A stretch of DNA of 64,000 bases from Plectrocnemia conspersa (lineage: Eukaryota; Arthropoda; Insecta; Trichoptera; Polycentropodidae): assembly GCA_009617715.1 (NCBI GenBank), contig VTFK01000588.1:1-64000 (forward strand). Reading direction: 5' to 3'. The translations under genes and the position numbers were made by a program. The notes under the pieces were generated by a model. It had not been told where the DNA came from. It searched no databases and was given only the letters and a program-made list of their open reading frames with translations. Positions 12,701 to 27,700 of the stretch are shown here, piece by piece (the stretch's first letter is position 1; the number at the start of each line of letters is the position of its first letter).

Positions 12701-15700
12701 GTTTTTGAGATTATGTAAACAATTAAACAAGTCTTTATGTTCCCTTTTATTAACTTTTTTAATCGCTGTAATTCAATAATCTAAAATAATAAAACTATAA
12801 ATACAGGAAAAGTAAATAATATATGTTCCATCAATAAATATATATATATAAGTAGAACAAAATTAATAAAAAGAGATTAGTTCTATAATCAAGTAATTAA
12901 TGTTGATTATTTATTTATTGCAATGATTTTCTTTATTAAAATACATCCTCCGTTAATTTATTTATTTAAGATATTTTTTTTTCATATATTAAAAATTTAA
13001 GTAAGCTTACCTAAGCAAAGATTATGCATATTTTTTTGAGTCTGGAAAAGAAGGTAAAACATATATTTTAGTTTTTTAAAAATTTAAATATATAATATGA
13101 AACTTTATGTATATATAGAATTTTATTTTATGTTAAGGCTCATACTTTTTATTTAACTAACATTAACTCAATTTTAGAGGTTACTTTCTTTTACTTTTAG
13201 AGTTGCTGTGTATAAAAAATATATGCAATCGTATTTTAAAACCCTCTTTTATTTATATTTTGTATTTACATAAGCTAAAAATATTTTTAATTCAGTGCTA
13301 TCAGCTGAGCGGCTTATAAATAAACGGAATTGTTTTCGTGACTGAGTAAGATTTGCATAATCTGTGTTGTATATTTTTCGCGAAAATATCATAAATCCGC
13401 ACGTGTATAATAAATAACAACAAATGATCTTTAACAACCAGCAAAACAAAGCCCTATTAAATACACAAACATTTTTATATTATTTCAACATAAAATTTTA
13501 AGGCAGTTATTAAACCATTATATATTTGAAAGCTTGCGCTTATTTATAGTGTTTGATATTAAATACCACGTATCTGATTATGTTTGACAATATGACAATA
13601 AAAAATATTTATAATGCAAAAATCTAATTATAAAATAGTAATCTACGGCTTATTTTACTAGAATTATTATTATTAATAATATAAAATTTATAGTTAATTA
13701 TGATTTAAAAAAAATAGATCTGTACTTATTATATATGAAAACACTAAAATCTGGGTTTGATTTCTAGTAGCAAAGTCGACTTTTATTAATAAAATATCCC
13801 GTAAAATAAAAGCCGGTCTAAGCTACATTGAATTATTTAGCGATTGAAGCTTTTATAAATAGATCTATAAAAATAGACGTTTTTAATGTATTAGATTGGT
13901 TATATACAAATGGAATAATAATTAATATAAAAATATTTATTATTTAATCATAATTAATACAATCTGTTAAATTAGATTTCGCCAAATTTAACTTGCTAAA
14001 AATAAGTTTATTCTTAATGTCAATGTGATTTTCTAGGAAATTTCATTAGCATAATATCTATTCTTAGGATATTCTGAAATAATTCAAGTATAGAACTAAT
14101 CTAATCTAATTTTTATTCATTGTTAAAAAAATTTCGCTCTAAGAATATGTTTAAAATATACTTGTTCTTAAAAATAATTCATTATAACTCACATTCACAC
14201 TCGATATAGTAATACTGAAATGATTTCTGAGTACGTATTTTGTTCCTTTTTATTGGACTCCATGTTTAGATACTGATGATGGCAGAATTTTTACCAAGAG
14301 AACAAATTATACGAAATTGCATGTTATATGAATTTCTTTAAAAATATCAGTAAAACAGCCATTAAAAGCATTTGTAAAATTGTAGATGACTTAAATCAAT
14401 TAGAACGGAAAATTATGATATTAAGAATAAAACAATACGATGTTGTCTTGGATGCAGAAATGGTAGCAAATCCTACTTAAACTATGAATCAGTTGGCCGA
14501 GAAACTAAACCAGTCCGATTCATCAGTTCATAGACATATTAAGAAAATTGGAAAGGTTTGGAGACAATGGATTCCACACGAATTGAGCGTAAAAAACACG
14601 TCGACGCGTATCTGGATATTCCAAAAGTTTATTTATCTTGAAGTTTATTGCATTTTATCGATCATTTGATAAACAGGGATGAGAAGTGTTTGTTATACGA
14701 CAACATACGACAGTGATCAAAATCTACCGCGAAGCCAGGGCTTACTGTAAAAACAGTAATTTTGTATGTATGGTGGAATTGTAAAGGAATTGTGCATTAT
14801 GAAACTCTTAAAAATGTCAAATAGTATTACAACACGATAATACACGTCCCCATGTGGAGAAATTGACTTTGGAAGATTTCATCTCATCCATCTTATTCTC
14901 TAGAGTTTGCTTCTTCCAACTATTTCGATCGATGCAATACTTCCTGAGTGGAAAAAAATCAAAATGCAAACGATCTAAAATGGCGGTTATTGGAATATTT
15001 TACAATAAAGCCTTCAAAATTTTATGCTAATGAAATTTAAAATTGACCAAAGGGTAGAAGAAGAATCTTAAAAATGAAATTATATTCTGAATTAATAAAA
15101 TAAAAATAAATATTTTAAAATTATTTTTTTTCTTCAATAATAAAAAACATAAATTTTGGGATTACCTAATACATAAACAATAATTAATTAAATTAATTAA
15201 ATACATTTAGTTTTCTATATTATGTTTAACGGTAAGAGTAATATTAAAGTTATGTAACATAATTCAATGAATGTTATTAAAAAATACCTTTATGAACTTT
15301 GTTATTTAATTTTTATATGACGTGCTTAAACAAAGCAAGTTTGAGCTTTTACGAGCCAGCCTGTATGTTTGTATATGTATAGTCTCAAAACGCTAATGCG
15401 ATTGTATTTTCATGCGAACTTTTCCGCGAAGGCAACTTCCACCGTTAAACTTTGCAATAAACCGGACGGGAAAAGGCTTTCTAAACGAAATTTCCGAGTC
15501 ATACGAAAAACTCACGCTTGCAACATCTATTTTTAAATTGTCTCGATGATTCTTACTTCTTTGTTAAAGATATAATACAACGTTAAAAAAGCTTAATTAT
15601 CGTTGTATGTTGTATATAAAAAAAAGTACGTTGTCAATATAAATTTTTTAATGGGTATGCAGTGTCTTGGAATTTGAGAAAATACTTTTCACATTGACAT

Positions 15701-18700
15701 GACAGGACCTATTTATTGAATCTAAGCTAGATCTCTCAGAAAATATCATTTATTAAAGGCTCACTTTTTTTAATAACCTCAATGTATTATTAAACAAATT
15801 AATACAAACATATAAAAAAAATACTATGGTTAACCTTTTTTAATTAACATGTCTCGAAAACGTTTTTGAAATACTAGCAGTCTGTAGATAAACAGTATAT
15901 ATTTACATTATAGCCGGCTAATTCGTTAACATTGGCATTGTGTGCTCGGTAAGCTATAATAAACCTTTGATTATGTGCTTTTGTGTTGCAACCGAGTGCA
16001 ACGTTTGCATTCTATATATCTTGGTTATCTCACTTTGCCAGCTCCTTTATGGTGTCTCTTAGGTGTAATGTGTGATGTTTATGCTACAATATAATAATTT
16101 AATCAATATATGTGAAATATTATTAAAAAATTAAAATATTTATTTGCTATAAAAAAGTTTGACTGTCATATTTCAATTAAAATTTTAGCTCTGTATTTTA
16201 CTTACATCGAATTTGGTTTAAAGTAAATATTAAATACATTTAGCGACATTTTGGTATAAATCAGAGATTAATATATGTATAAAAAACATGGGGTTGAATC
16301 TAATTTCAATTTATATTGTATCCGAGAGATTAGAATAACTTATAATTACTGATGAATATATAATTATAATTTCGATTAATTATCACGAAATAGGTTTTCC
16401 TAGATTTTCCTAATCTTATGGATGAATATTGTAATAAACAATGACATGTATTGATTGTTGACAATAATAGTAGTTTATTATTGCAATCAGTAACGTCAGT
16501 ATTTTTAAGATTTTGATTTTAGTCTGTGGTCTTACCATTTATTTAGAAGTTGTTGATTGTTTTTACAAAGTTGTAACATATATGGACTTAAATCTTTTAT
16601 GATACTATGATTAAATAAATAAAAGCATCAGTGCAAATGCACTCCTTTTTCATATAGTTGTTTCGGATAATCGTAACTGGCAAAAAAAAATATAGAAATA
16701 TAGTTTATTGGAATATATTGGCTAGTGGTGCTTTGGTTCCTTGTATAAAAACTAAAATGAAAGACGATATTTTGTTAAAGATGATTTTTTCCTAGACTTA
16801 TTGCTCTAAAAGAAGAAAGATTTGCCGCCCGCATTTTTTCGACAATGTAATGAATGAATAAAAGAGAAAAAAATAGTGTTTTTGTAAGGCTTGTAATATT
16901 GGTACTTGTAGATAATCAATAAGGGATTTAAATATGAATAGAACTTTATTATAATACAATCTGGATGTTTTCCAATATTTATATTTATGCTGTTTTTTAT
17001 TATCTGTAGTATATCTCTCAGCCAAAAGTAGGTCATAAAATGTTTGGATTAAGCAGGAAGTAAATTAAATTAAGAGTTATAAAGACTAATTTTAAAACTA
17101 TTAATGTATTTCAATATATTTAAAGTACTTAGCTATAACTAATAAAGTAATATTATTTATCTAAAGTAACAATATTTTTCAGTTACATATGATTAAAAAT
17201 AAAATATTAAAAATAATCATGTGTTGGTCACTAAGTTACAAAGCTTAAAGGTAGTTTTTACATATGTCATTTAATTTTTATAAATTGAGTGTCTCAATAA
17301 CATATTTTTTTATTAGGGTGCTAACAATAAAACATAAATTGATACATTTGGTTTAACATTTAATACCTTCCAAGTAATGTAAAACTGTAAAATCGGCTTG
17401 AAAGATTATGTTTATTCATTTTTGGGGTTTTAAATGGTTTCTGTAAATTATTTTTAAAGATAACAATATAAATATAACTGTAGATGTAAGGTTTCATTTA
17501 AAAATAAAAATAGACGTGGGAGGTAAAATGTTTCTGTTAACATCTAATTATTGCTCTGTCATGATTTTTAACTTTACTGTGTTTTACTGAAATATGATGT
17601 TAACTAGTATAATATGAAATATATTATTACTATTACATAAAAAAATATTTCTTATATATATATCGCATTTTTATTATATTTAATTCACAATTTTTTACGC
17701 CTCGTTGTATTAAATTGATGTGATAAAATATATTTTTAAAACCACCATATTTAAAATTATAATCCTATATACACTAATAACCTTTTGAGTAAAGTTCAGT
17801 TTTTGTGTCTAATCTCGAACATCCTGTTCTCTCATCAAAAAGCCCACATCTCCATAAACTTTCGACAAAGCACGTTAGCAAATATGAACTCCAACAATAT
17901 TTAACACACATTACAGCCATATTCTTCCCTCACAAAAAAGCGTTCACGTTCAAGTTCGTAATAATACTTTTTTCTTTATATAGATACAAATTGTGAAATG
18001 TATTATTGTAAATAGCGTCTATCGAAGCTTTTAGAATTAAATTTCTCGGAAAAGTCGGCTCTTTTTACCGTTCATTTCGCACACAAGCAGAACGCCCTTG
18101 GGGCATTGTTTAACCCGATGTATCCAATGCGGGCGTAGGGCAAGGGCACGAAAGAAAGAAAAAATACATAAGAGATAAAATTTTATTGCCCTTTCGCGGA
18201 CGAACGCGCATTTGACTATTCGTATTGGCCGTCGGGGAAATTAATTCGTTTTTCAACACTTATGCTATAAATTATCTTTGTTTACATAATCGATTTTGCA
18301 AAAAAAATATTTATCATTTTTTAATATATAAATTTGTACGTTTTCAGTTTGGTAATGAAGGAAAATCTGGCGAAGGAGACGCAGTAACAAATAGCTCCAA
18401 CAAAGCTGGAGATAACGGAAAAGCCGTCCTTAATAATGTCAGCAAAAAAGGGGAAGAAAACGAAACTGCTGAAGTCTTGGCCGATGCTCCTTCCGATACT
18501 AAGGATGAGGGGGATTCTGTAAGTACATATTTTTTATATTTTATATATTAAATACGTTTATAAAAATATATTAAATGATATTAAAAAATAATTCGGTACA
18601 TTAAGCTTGAGCCTAAGGTTAAAATGTGTTATCTAACATAAACGTAGTTTCGGGATAATAAGATATTTTAAAGTAGGAATCATGACTAAAATTTTTAAAA

Positions 18701-21700
18701 TTATTATAATTTTTTTCTTACAACTTTCATCATTTATTTTTTCGTTGTTTTATTAGTCTGTTTATTTATTGTTATTTATCGGTATTATTATTTCAAATAA
18801 ACCAAATTGTAAGTAAGTAAACTGAAATCCAACGTGTTAAATCTAGTATAAAATTAGCTTAATTACAATAGTGTTTTTATAATGGAATAATCCTGAATTA
18901 GTTAACGAATTTTTCTTGTATACAGATGTGCAAAAAACTTAGAGGAACTTTAAATTTAAAAATTTATTAATTTCAAACCCACCATAGTTAATATGAGAAT
19001 AGAAATGGTCTGATTTACAAATGTATATAGAAAGTTTTTAATTAATGTTAGTTTAGTAAAGCCGTTGTGGTCCATAAGGTATGTAAAGAAAATACGCGAT
19101 TTTTCTATCTTCTATGTTAAAGAAAATTACAAGTAATAATCAGCAATTTAAAATATTAAAAATACATTTTTTAATATTACGCAATATTAAATCTGACCCT
19201 CGTTAAATTTGCTCAAAGGCATATTTTCTCTCAATAATGTCATGCTTAACTTTGAGCAAAATTTTCGTTACCTTGAAATTAAGCTTTCATTGAAAACATT
19301 CGATTACTCTTTCATCAATCAACTATTTATATTCCTGACACAAAAATATGTTCCATTATAATTTTTTTTTCGATCGAATATAACATAATGTCGAGTTTAT
19401 AAATTAATTTTGCGATACACCCGAATTAATTTAGTTTAAAATATACATGCGTTCTTTAACAACTCTAACTCAATCATATGTAATATTATATATTCTACAC
19501 TTAATGTGTATCATATTCATACTATTGTTGCTCAAGCTTTATATAAACAAATATGTTTTGCTATAATTTTAATATCTTAAATATATTTTGTATGAAGTTG
19601 ACTGTATTAAAAAGGCTTAAATTATCATCACTAGTAGTTTTTTAAAAGTTGCTTTAATATTACTCCTTTATTATTATTTTATTATATTACATTATTTACT
19701 ATTTATAACGGCAAACGAGACCAGAATAAAAATGTTTTAAATCAACATTTTGTATCAGATAATGACATTATTCCAAATCGAACAATAATGATTTACAAGA
19801 ACTGAGAAACCTTGTATAACCTTAAAAATATGCTTAATACATAAATAAAAACCCCAGAGGGTTCTTATATTTTACATGCTTGTTATTTTCCGAAATATGT
19901 AATAAAAATAGTATAAATTATTTTTTAGTAAGTACTTCAAATTAACCTTTGATAAAATAATATAGCAAAGTAAAGATACATAAGATTTAACTTAATTAAT
20001 AGTACTGTGATTTTATGTTATTGAATGAAACCCTTAAGTGGGAGAATTCCTACATGCAATTTTAATTTTTTCTTCACTTAGTACTCTTGGGAGAAAGGAG
20101 AAAAAAGAAAAAATATAATATATAGGAATTACTAATTGTCTAAATAGACAAATTGCATTTTAATAAATTAATCTAAAATTCACTTTTAATATATGTTATT
20201 TTCAATGGACAAAGTATTAACGTAATCAATTATTTTCATTACTGAAAATGTGTATATGATATGTATGTACATTTATGGTAGAATGGCAGACGAAAATCTT
20301 ATTTATTTAACCACTCAATGTTCAAGAGTTGTAAAATAAGATCGTAAGATGTATCCAAGCTCCATAATTTGTATACATTACCTTTTATATTTATAGTTAG
20401 TCGATAAATAGATAGCATTTCCGTGCCGAACGTCAATTATTTAGAAATGTTTATAACCGTAGAAAAAAAACCCAAATCACATCACACCTAATGGTTTTCA
20501 TAGACATAAACAAAGCATAAAAACGTCAGTAGGCGTAGACATACATATATGCGCACATTTGGTCGCGTTTTGTGTTCGCTAGTTAAATATTAGTTTGATT
20601 TATCCCCGTGGGCCCATTTGCATATCGTGTTTGAAATGGACGTTTACTTTACGTGAGAGCTTTTTGTGAGCTTGTGAAAGCTCATCACTGTGTATATGTG
20701 TGTGCGCGTGAAACGTTGCGTGATTAATGGCAGTTGTCAGTTTCACGACTGACCAAGCTTGGAAAGAAGAAGCCCATCATCTTTATTGACAACACTATGA
20801 AACGACCGTCGTGGGGATAAAATACGAGAGCTCTTCAAAAAATTCCTGAACTTTCTTTTATATATCTTTGGAGTTTATTTATAACTAATTTAGCCTTGTT
20901 GACTTTAAAGTACATCTTTACAAAAATTAACATATTTATTACAGTAGAATTAATACTGTGTATGATTTATTATTATATATAATATAAGTATTTTCATACC
21001 CAATTATTAAAACAGTTTTTTGATTTTTGCTCAATTTCTTTCGTCCATTATTGATAATCAATTATAGCGTTGTCTTCGTAGAATACCTCTCCCGAAATTT
21101 TGCACAAAAACATCTTCACTATATTAATATTTCTCATCTCACTGGCATTTATTGTACTTTTGCTTTTATTATAAGCACTATATCAATTTATTTATTATAT
21201 ATTCTCTCTTTAGGGCTAATTAAATGAATAGTCAACTTTTTCGTATCTTTCAGCATAAATCATTTAATGTTCGATCGGCTCTTAATTACGTCTAATATAA
21301 TTTAATTTATAGCTATATAGAAATTGATTTTCTGCTTCAACTCATTTGCGTGACAAAAGCTTTTCTCCAGAGAAGTTAGTGCCTCGACGCAGCCGGCTTA
21401 TTTAATTTTTTTTGTATTAAAAATATGACAGGTTTTTTCAATACGTCAAAATTACCATTATACAAAAAAATAATAAACATGAAAAACAGTTATGAGACAC
21501 ACCAAAAATAGATAAGCATTATCCAACATAGATTTTCCTGCTCCTCATAGCTATCGCCGAAAACATCTTTATTATTAGGATACAAATACAGTTACAATAT
21601 ATATCAAAGAGTACTTCGCTTCACTCGGATTTTAAAATAGAGATCCATATTCGAGGACGCTACAAACAAGCGTATCGTACAGAACGCGACATGCGCGAAG

Positions 21701-24700
21701 CATAACCCTGCTCAAACGACACTCCCAAGTCGTTGACGGAAGTATTTCTGCTTAAAACACCTCCGACTAATCTGTAAGGCAATTCTACCGGGCAAGCGGA
21801 TCTGTCAAATGTGACAACATGACATTTGGCGATGCTGAAAAATCATTTCCACAGCTCTTTCTATAAAGAAAGTGGATCTGAAACACACTTAGGTCATGAG
21901 CATATAAAAATATTACAAGCTAATAATTGCCGCATGTATGTATGCCATCAATAAAGAGCAAAACCAAGATTGGATGATACTTCAGAATGAGCAAAATACT
22001 ATATAAAAATAGGAGTGACGATTGCTATGGCTTAAATATTACAGCAGCGAATTAAGTAACTAGAAAAAACTAACAAGTTTTTAAGTTGTCTAACTTTTGA
22101 AGAAAAAGCTCATTGAATGCCATTTAAATGTCGGTATAAACTACATCAATCTGGACTTTAGAATCGAGGAATTATGTCACCGCCTTCGAAATGCACAAGA
22201 GGATAGTGACTAAAACGACGCTGACGAAACCCGTATTGTGGTTTATTTTACATTCCCGTCAGATTGTGGATAAATCTGTGAATAATTATTTCAGACACTT
22301 AAGCAAGTGCCAAAATACCGGAGACTTGTCTTAAGTTTTCGATAAATGATTTATTACCCTTTTTGTGGATTGGGGTGACTTTCCCCGCAAATCAGGAAAC
22401 AATTAAGTTTTAAGTGACAAATTGAAAATGAACCGAAGGAGGATAAAGATAATAACATGACAGCTCTTTAATAAACAGTAATGAATAAAATTCAATTCAA
22501 GTTTTGCAAAACCGTGCATCACGTATAATATAAAATATAAATTTTGGTTATGGATAAAACGGACGAACAGCTAGACCATAAGGTCAGATTGTCTCCATTG
22601 CGATTGGGAGCTGAATATGATTCGTTATACTTATCCTGTCGACCTTGACCCTCGAATAAAGCCCATCTTACGAAGGACCAGTGAAGCATTTGCTTGTTAA
22701 GATATTTTTTTTAATTTCTCTATAATATACGATACGTAGTTTCTTTATTGAGTTTAAACTGCAATATTGGCTGTAACATTAGTTTTGCTAGGCATGTTCT
22801 AAATAAATCAAAACAACCATAATTTCTTATCCTTATGTAGCTCCAAATTTTAACGTCTCAAAATGCGATCTAATTTCACGCATTAAAAATCGAATCTATC
22901 GAGAAGTTAAATGATTTGCATCCATGTGATTACTGTTTTGATACCTGAATAAAGTGGGAGATCCATATTCTCGGTTTTGAATTCGCGCAGAAGTTCAACT
23001 TTGTTCCTCTTATATAAATTAATATGTACTGATAAAAAAGCTACATTTTCTCTGATTTATCTTATTTTATTATTTTTTTATTAACGTTTGTTATAAATTA
23101 CGATATAATATATGCAACTGTATATTATTTATGTTACTTTATTATATTTACGCACTATTTAAATGGTTTAATTTTTTTGAATAGCTTATGAACGTATATA
23201 AAAAATATGAATGACGCTCGAGTTACGTCAATGTTAATTTAATGTTAAATTTTATATTGAATTTAAGTCGAGTTACGTCAATGTTGATTCAATGTTAAAT
23301 TATATATTGAATTTTAAATATGTTGGTTATTTTTATTGTATTATACTTCAAATACAATATTTACACAATGTGACAATACATATAAACGCCTTTTATACTT
23401 AAGTGCCGAGTCGATTAAGCCATACAAAAATATTAATGTTGCTAATATTGTATTGCTATAACATATAGATATAAAATATTTTAAATTGTAAATATAAAAT
23501 ATTTTAAATTGTACATTTATGTAAAAATCTATTAACAACATATATATATATTTATATGTAGTAAAAAAATATAATGATTATAATTTCACAGGGGAAGCAA
23601 ACTTTTTTTATAAATTATTTACTCTCAAAAGTGATAAATTTATTTTAATCGCAGCAACGCATTAGAATATTTTTATAATAGCTTATATAACAAAATTTTA
23701 AACAGGGACATAATTAACCATAGCTTAAAATAACTTGTAATGTAAAACTCACAGATAAAATTCTAATATGTTTTAAATTTTGCTCTTTCTTTTAAAATTA
23801 GCACCACCTTACTATATTATACAAAAAAAAAATACCAAGCGTATGCAAAAAATGTACGTTGTAGAATGTAAGAAGGCTAATATTTGCCTTAATAATTATT
23901 AAAGGCTGATGTTCTTAAGATTTCAGAATATAACTTAGAATGAATTATTAAATATAATTTTTCTAATTAAAAACGTTATAAGTTCCAGTAACTGTGATTT
24001 AAAATATTATCTCATATTTGTATTTTCCTATCATAAGTCTGAGAATTTCTGGTTTACACACAACAATTCTTGGTACGATTATTGATTGAGAAATTCCAGT
24101 CGTTAAGTTTTAGCTTTGGGAACATCGCGTGATGAGACGGTGTTTGAATAAAACAAAATTATGGGACCTGTTATTGAAGACGAGATAATGTTGCGTGTCA
24201 CTATTTTATCGATTTAATCCTAAAAGTTTCAAACCCATTGTTTTAGAAATACAAAATTTTAATTATTGATTTCAGAAAAAAGTTGCTTATTTTTTTTGTC
24301 AAAAAAAGCTCTATTATTAAACTGACGAAGAGCCAAAGAAAATAAAAGTACATAAAATTCAACGCTTTTAATCAGATTAGCGTGATTTTATTTTTACAAA
24401 TGCAAAGTTTAGGTTTTTGCATATTTTTATCATTTGGTTAAGTATAAAACTTACTGCGTCACGCACGAAATTTAAACTGTAATTACAATAAATGAGTCAA
24501 TCTGGCCCAACTAAGTGTCCAATGTATAAAACATATAAAATACATAAATTATTACTTGAAAAGTATAAAAATCTAGATTGACACTTAATTTAATGTCAAT
24601 CAATGTCATATCGACGTTTTGTCAATATAAACATTAAACTAAAAATTAATGTAGAATTATCCAAGAATATTAAATAATTCAGATTTCAGATATAATTTAA

Positions 24701-27700
24701 TTTCAGATAAAATCAAATTTGAGTTAAACTAGATTCATTGTAAAATCTGACTATTTTTCAATTAATTAAAGCAAAATTAAAAAGTCAACACCAGTATCAC
24801 CACAAAAACTGACATTTGTGTTGCACCATAATTAATGAATAATATCTGTTAAAACTGCGGTTCTTTTAGTCGCATATGAAACATGATTTAGCATTTCGAT
24901 TTTCAACGAAAATGCTATTTTTCTCTCTTTGTGCTCAACTTTTTAACGCTATCGATTTTTCATAGAAATAAATTTTCATGAAAAGTTTCTCAGATAACAC
25001 ATTTTTCCTTTTTATAATAGATAAATGCGTACGTTTTGATATCTTTTATGACGTTAATATATTTTTCTTTGAAACTATAAATAACGCCTGTTTCAACTAT
25101 TCTCTTATTAAAGGACACTTCCATTCCATTGTTTATTTTATTTTTTCAAGTGTAATAATGCGTCAGTAAACATAAAAATCATTCAGAATTATTATAGTAG
25201 AAATGTAAATCAAGCTCGACAGATTAAATCTTTTTTCAAATTCAGATCTAAAGATTTTTATTTGGCTAATTACGAATTGTTAAATCACAATAGATCATTT
25301 TGAAATCATGTAATATATTTGAAAGTCATATCATTTATTTAATAATCACACTTTATCAGGCAGAAAAAATAGGGTAAAACTTTTATGATGACCATACAAA
25401 TTAGGTAAACGAATATCATTTTTTTAAATTTAAGATCAAGTAGCAAAATCTAACAATTTATTTTGTTGCAAATATTATATATATTGTAGTAATTATTAAT
25501 AAAAAAATATTACACGTAATGATTAAATAAGAAAACAGTATTTATATTTATCGTATTAAAGCCGTTGTTAAGTACGAATAATTTATAAGCAACCGTATTT
25601 TTTTTACAAAAAAAGGTTTAAATGCAAAAATAAGCTCTGTTTATTTTGGACGGATGATAATCCTAAAAGAGTCGTGGAATATACATATGTATACATTTAT
25701 TATTAATTGTTAGCTTTAATATCTCTAATTAAAGGTTAGCTTATGGTAATGTATTATTTTACGTATTATAAGTTATTTAAAATGTACATAAAACATACAT
25801 ACACTACATACATATGCATACTCCTATATTACAAATATCTTAATTTAAGAAACTTTATCCTAAATGCCAGCGCCAGCTGCCGAATCACCAAGATCTAATT
25901 TGGTAACAAAAAAAACAACTCAAAAGTATTATTCTTGATATTTCTTGTTTCAACTTTGGCAATTACCGAGCGAGCGACATCATAAATCCGACATATAATA
26001 TAATGAAAAAAAAAGTATTTTTTACTATGTAACCTTTGAGTTAAATCTATAAAAGGTGTGTTAATAAGGTTTGTGACATTGAAAGTAATCCTTTGTTAAA
26101 GCTACATTCCTAAAATGCTTCTGACAACCATTGACATACCCTTTTAACTGCAAATAAATGATTAAATTCCCTATGCGTTGTCAAGTATCATTGACATGTA
26201 CAATTTACATGGTAATAACTCACAGCTGAACGATCAAACTAATTATCTATTCGAGTGCACTACATGGCAATGCCTCATGTACTATTGATCTTTGATACTC
26301 ATACTTCAAAAGGTATAACATTATATTAAATAAAAAATAGTATTTATTATAATAATTTTAAAGACTTGAAATACACTTTTCTATCTAATTAAAATATTTT
26401 TTTTTATATTCGTATTTATTTTTTATTGTTGAGAGGTTCATTAAGTACGTAACTTAAAAAAAACAGGGAAGCTGCAAGTACCGTTTTTTATTTTTTGCAA
26501 TGGGTCGGACTGCAATGCTATTCTATGAATGACACTTTAAATTAATTGTGTATGCTGTATGATTTAGACTTAACGCTTAAAATTAATACGTATAATTAAT
26601 TTTTTTATTAATTCGCAATAATCTAAGCATTTTTATCATAATAAATGTATATTTTAAAAAATAATTTATTATCATTTTTGTAAAAACTTTTGTATGGTTT
26701 TCACATTGATATTAAAAATCGTGGCCTGTTACATGGGTTCTTTAATTTATTCTTTTTCGAAATTTTCTTTGAAAAAGTTGTATTATTAAAAGCTTATGTT
26801 TTGATTAAAACATTCCAAGAAAAGTTTCGCAATTTATTAAATATTTTAATATTTAATACACAAATATTTTAGGTCTGTTAAGATTTTTCAAGGTAGAATA
26901 ATATATGTTAAACATCAGCAGTTTTTCTTCCCGAGAATTCCCATTTTTCGAAAAACTTACTGATTTTTTAAGAGTTTTCACTGAGCCTTTTTTTGTTAAA
27001 AATTTAATTTATACAAATATTTTTATTGTTTAACATTCACTATATAAGAAAGGGTGGGTGCGTGACAGATGCTTAAGTCTTTTTAGTTTTTTATTTTTAT
27101 ATTTTTATATTTTGTGTCTTTTTAATAGTAGTTTCTCAAACAATTAAAAAATTGTATGCAACAAGGTGATTAGTTTATATAATGTAACATGCTTATTTAA
27201 TGAGCATGTTACATTGTATAAACTATTCAAAAGAGCATAAAATGTTATTAAAAAGTTAATATAGTAGCGCACATATAAAAAGTGCTCTATCCTATATTTT
27301 GTATTTAAATAATATAATTAATTTTATAAATATACTATTACGCATAAACAATACTAGATTATACGCATTTTTTGTTTACCACTAAATTATTTGCTGATTG
27401 TATTAGGAATATTATTATAAAACTAAACTTTGATAGTTACAATTTAAGCAAATAAAAATATGAAATTTTGTACAATTAAGAAGGAAGATTAGTTTAAATT
27501 TTAATATATTTAGCTAAACATCTGAAACACTTAAAATGTGTTTTTTTCAGTCTTTAAAGCAATATGTGCTTTAAATTTTTGTGCTTATAGTTAAATAAAA
27601 GGTTAGTGTGGTTACGTGAAATATTTTTATCGTATTATATAGTATAAAAATGACAATATTTTTTTATTGTTGGTAGACTAATGTTTTTTAAGTTTAAATG

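Larger units (their letters stand above)
6758..18347 (+). other. 11.6-kb Ac3 intron
   Basis: Phase-0 intron with donor gtgagt and acceptor ttttcag. It hosts a hAT element, a Tc1-like remnant and a mariner remnant, listed separately. The remaining sequence is AT-rich with only short chance open frames; the stretch 12000-12650 is somewhat less AT-rich but encodes nothing I recognise. Confidence 0.75.
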
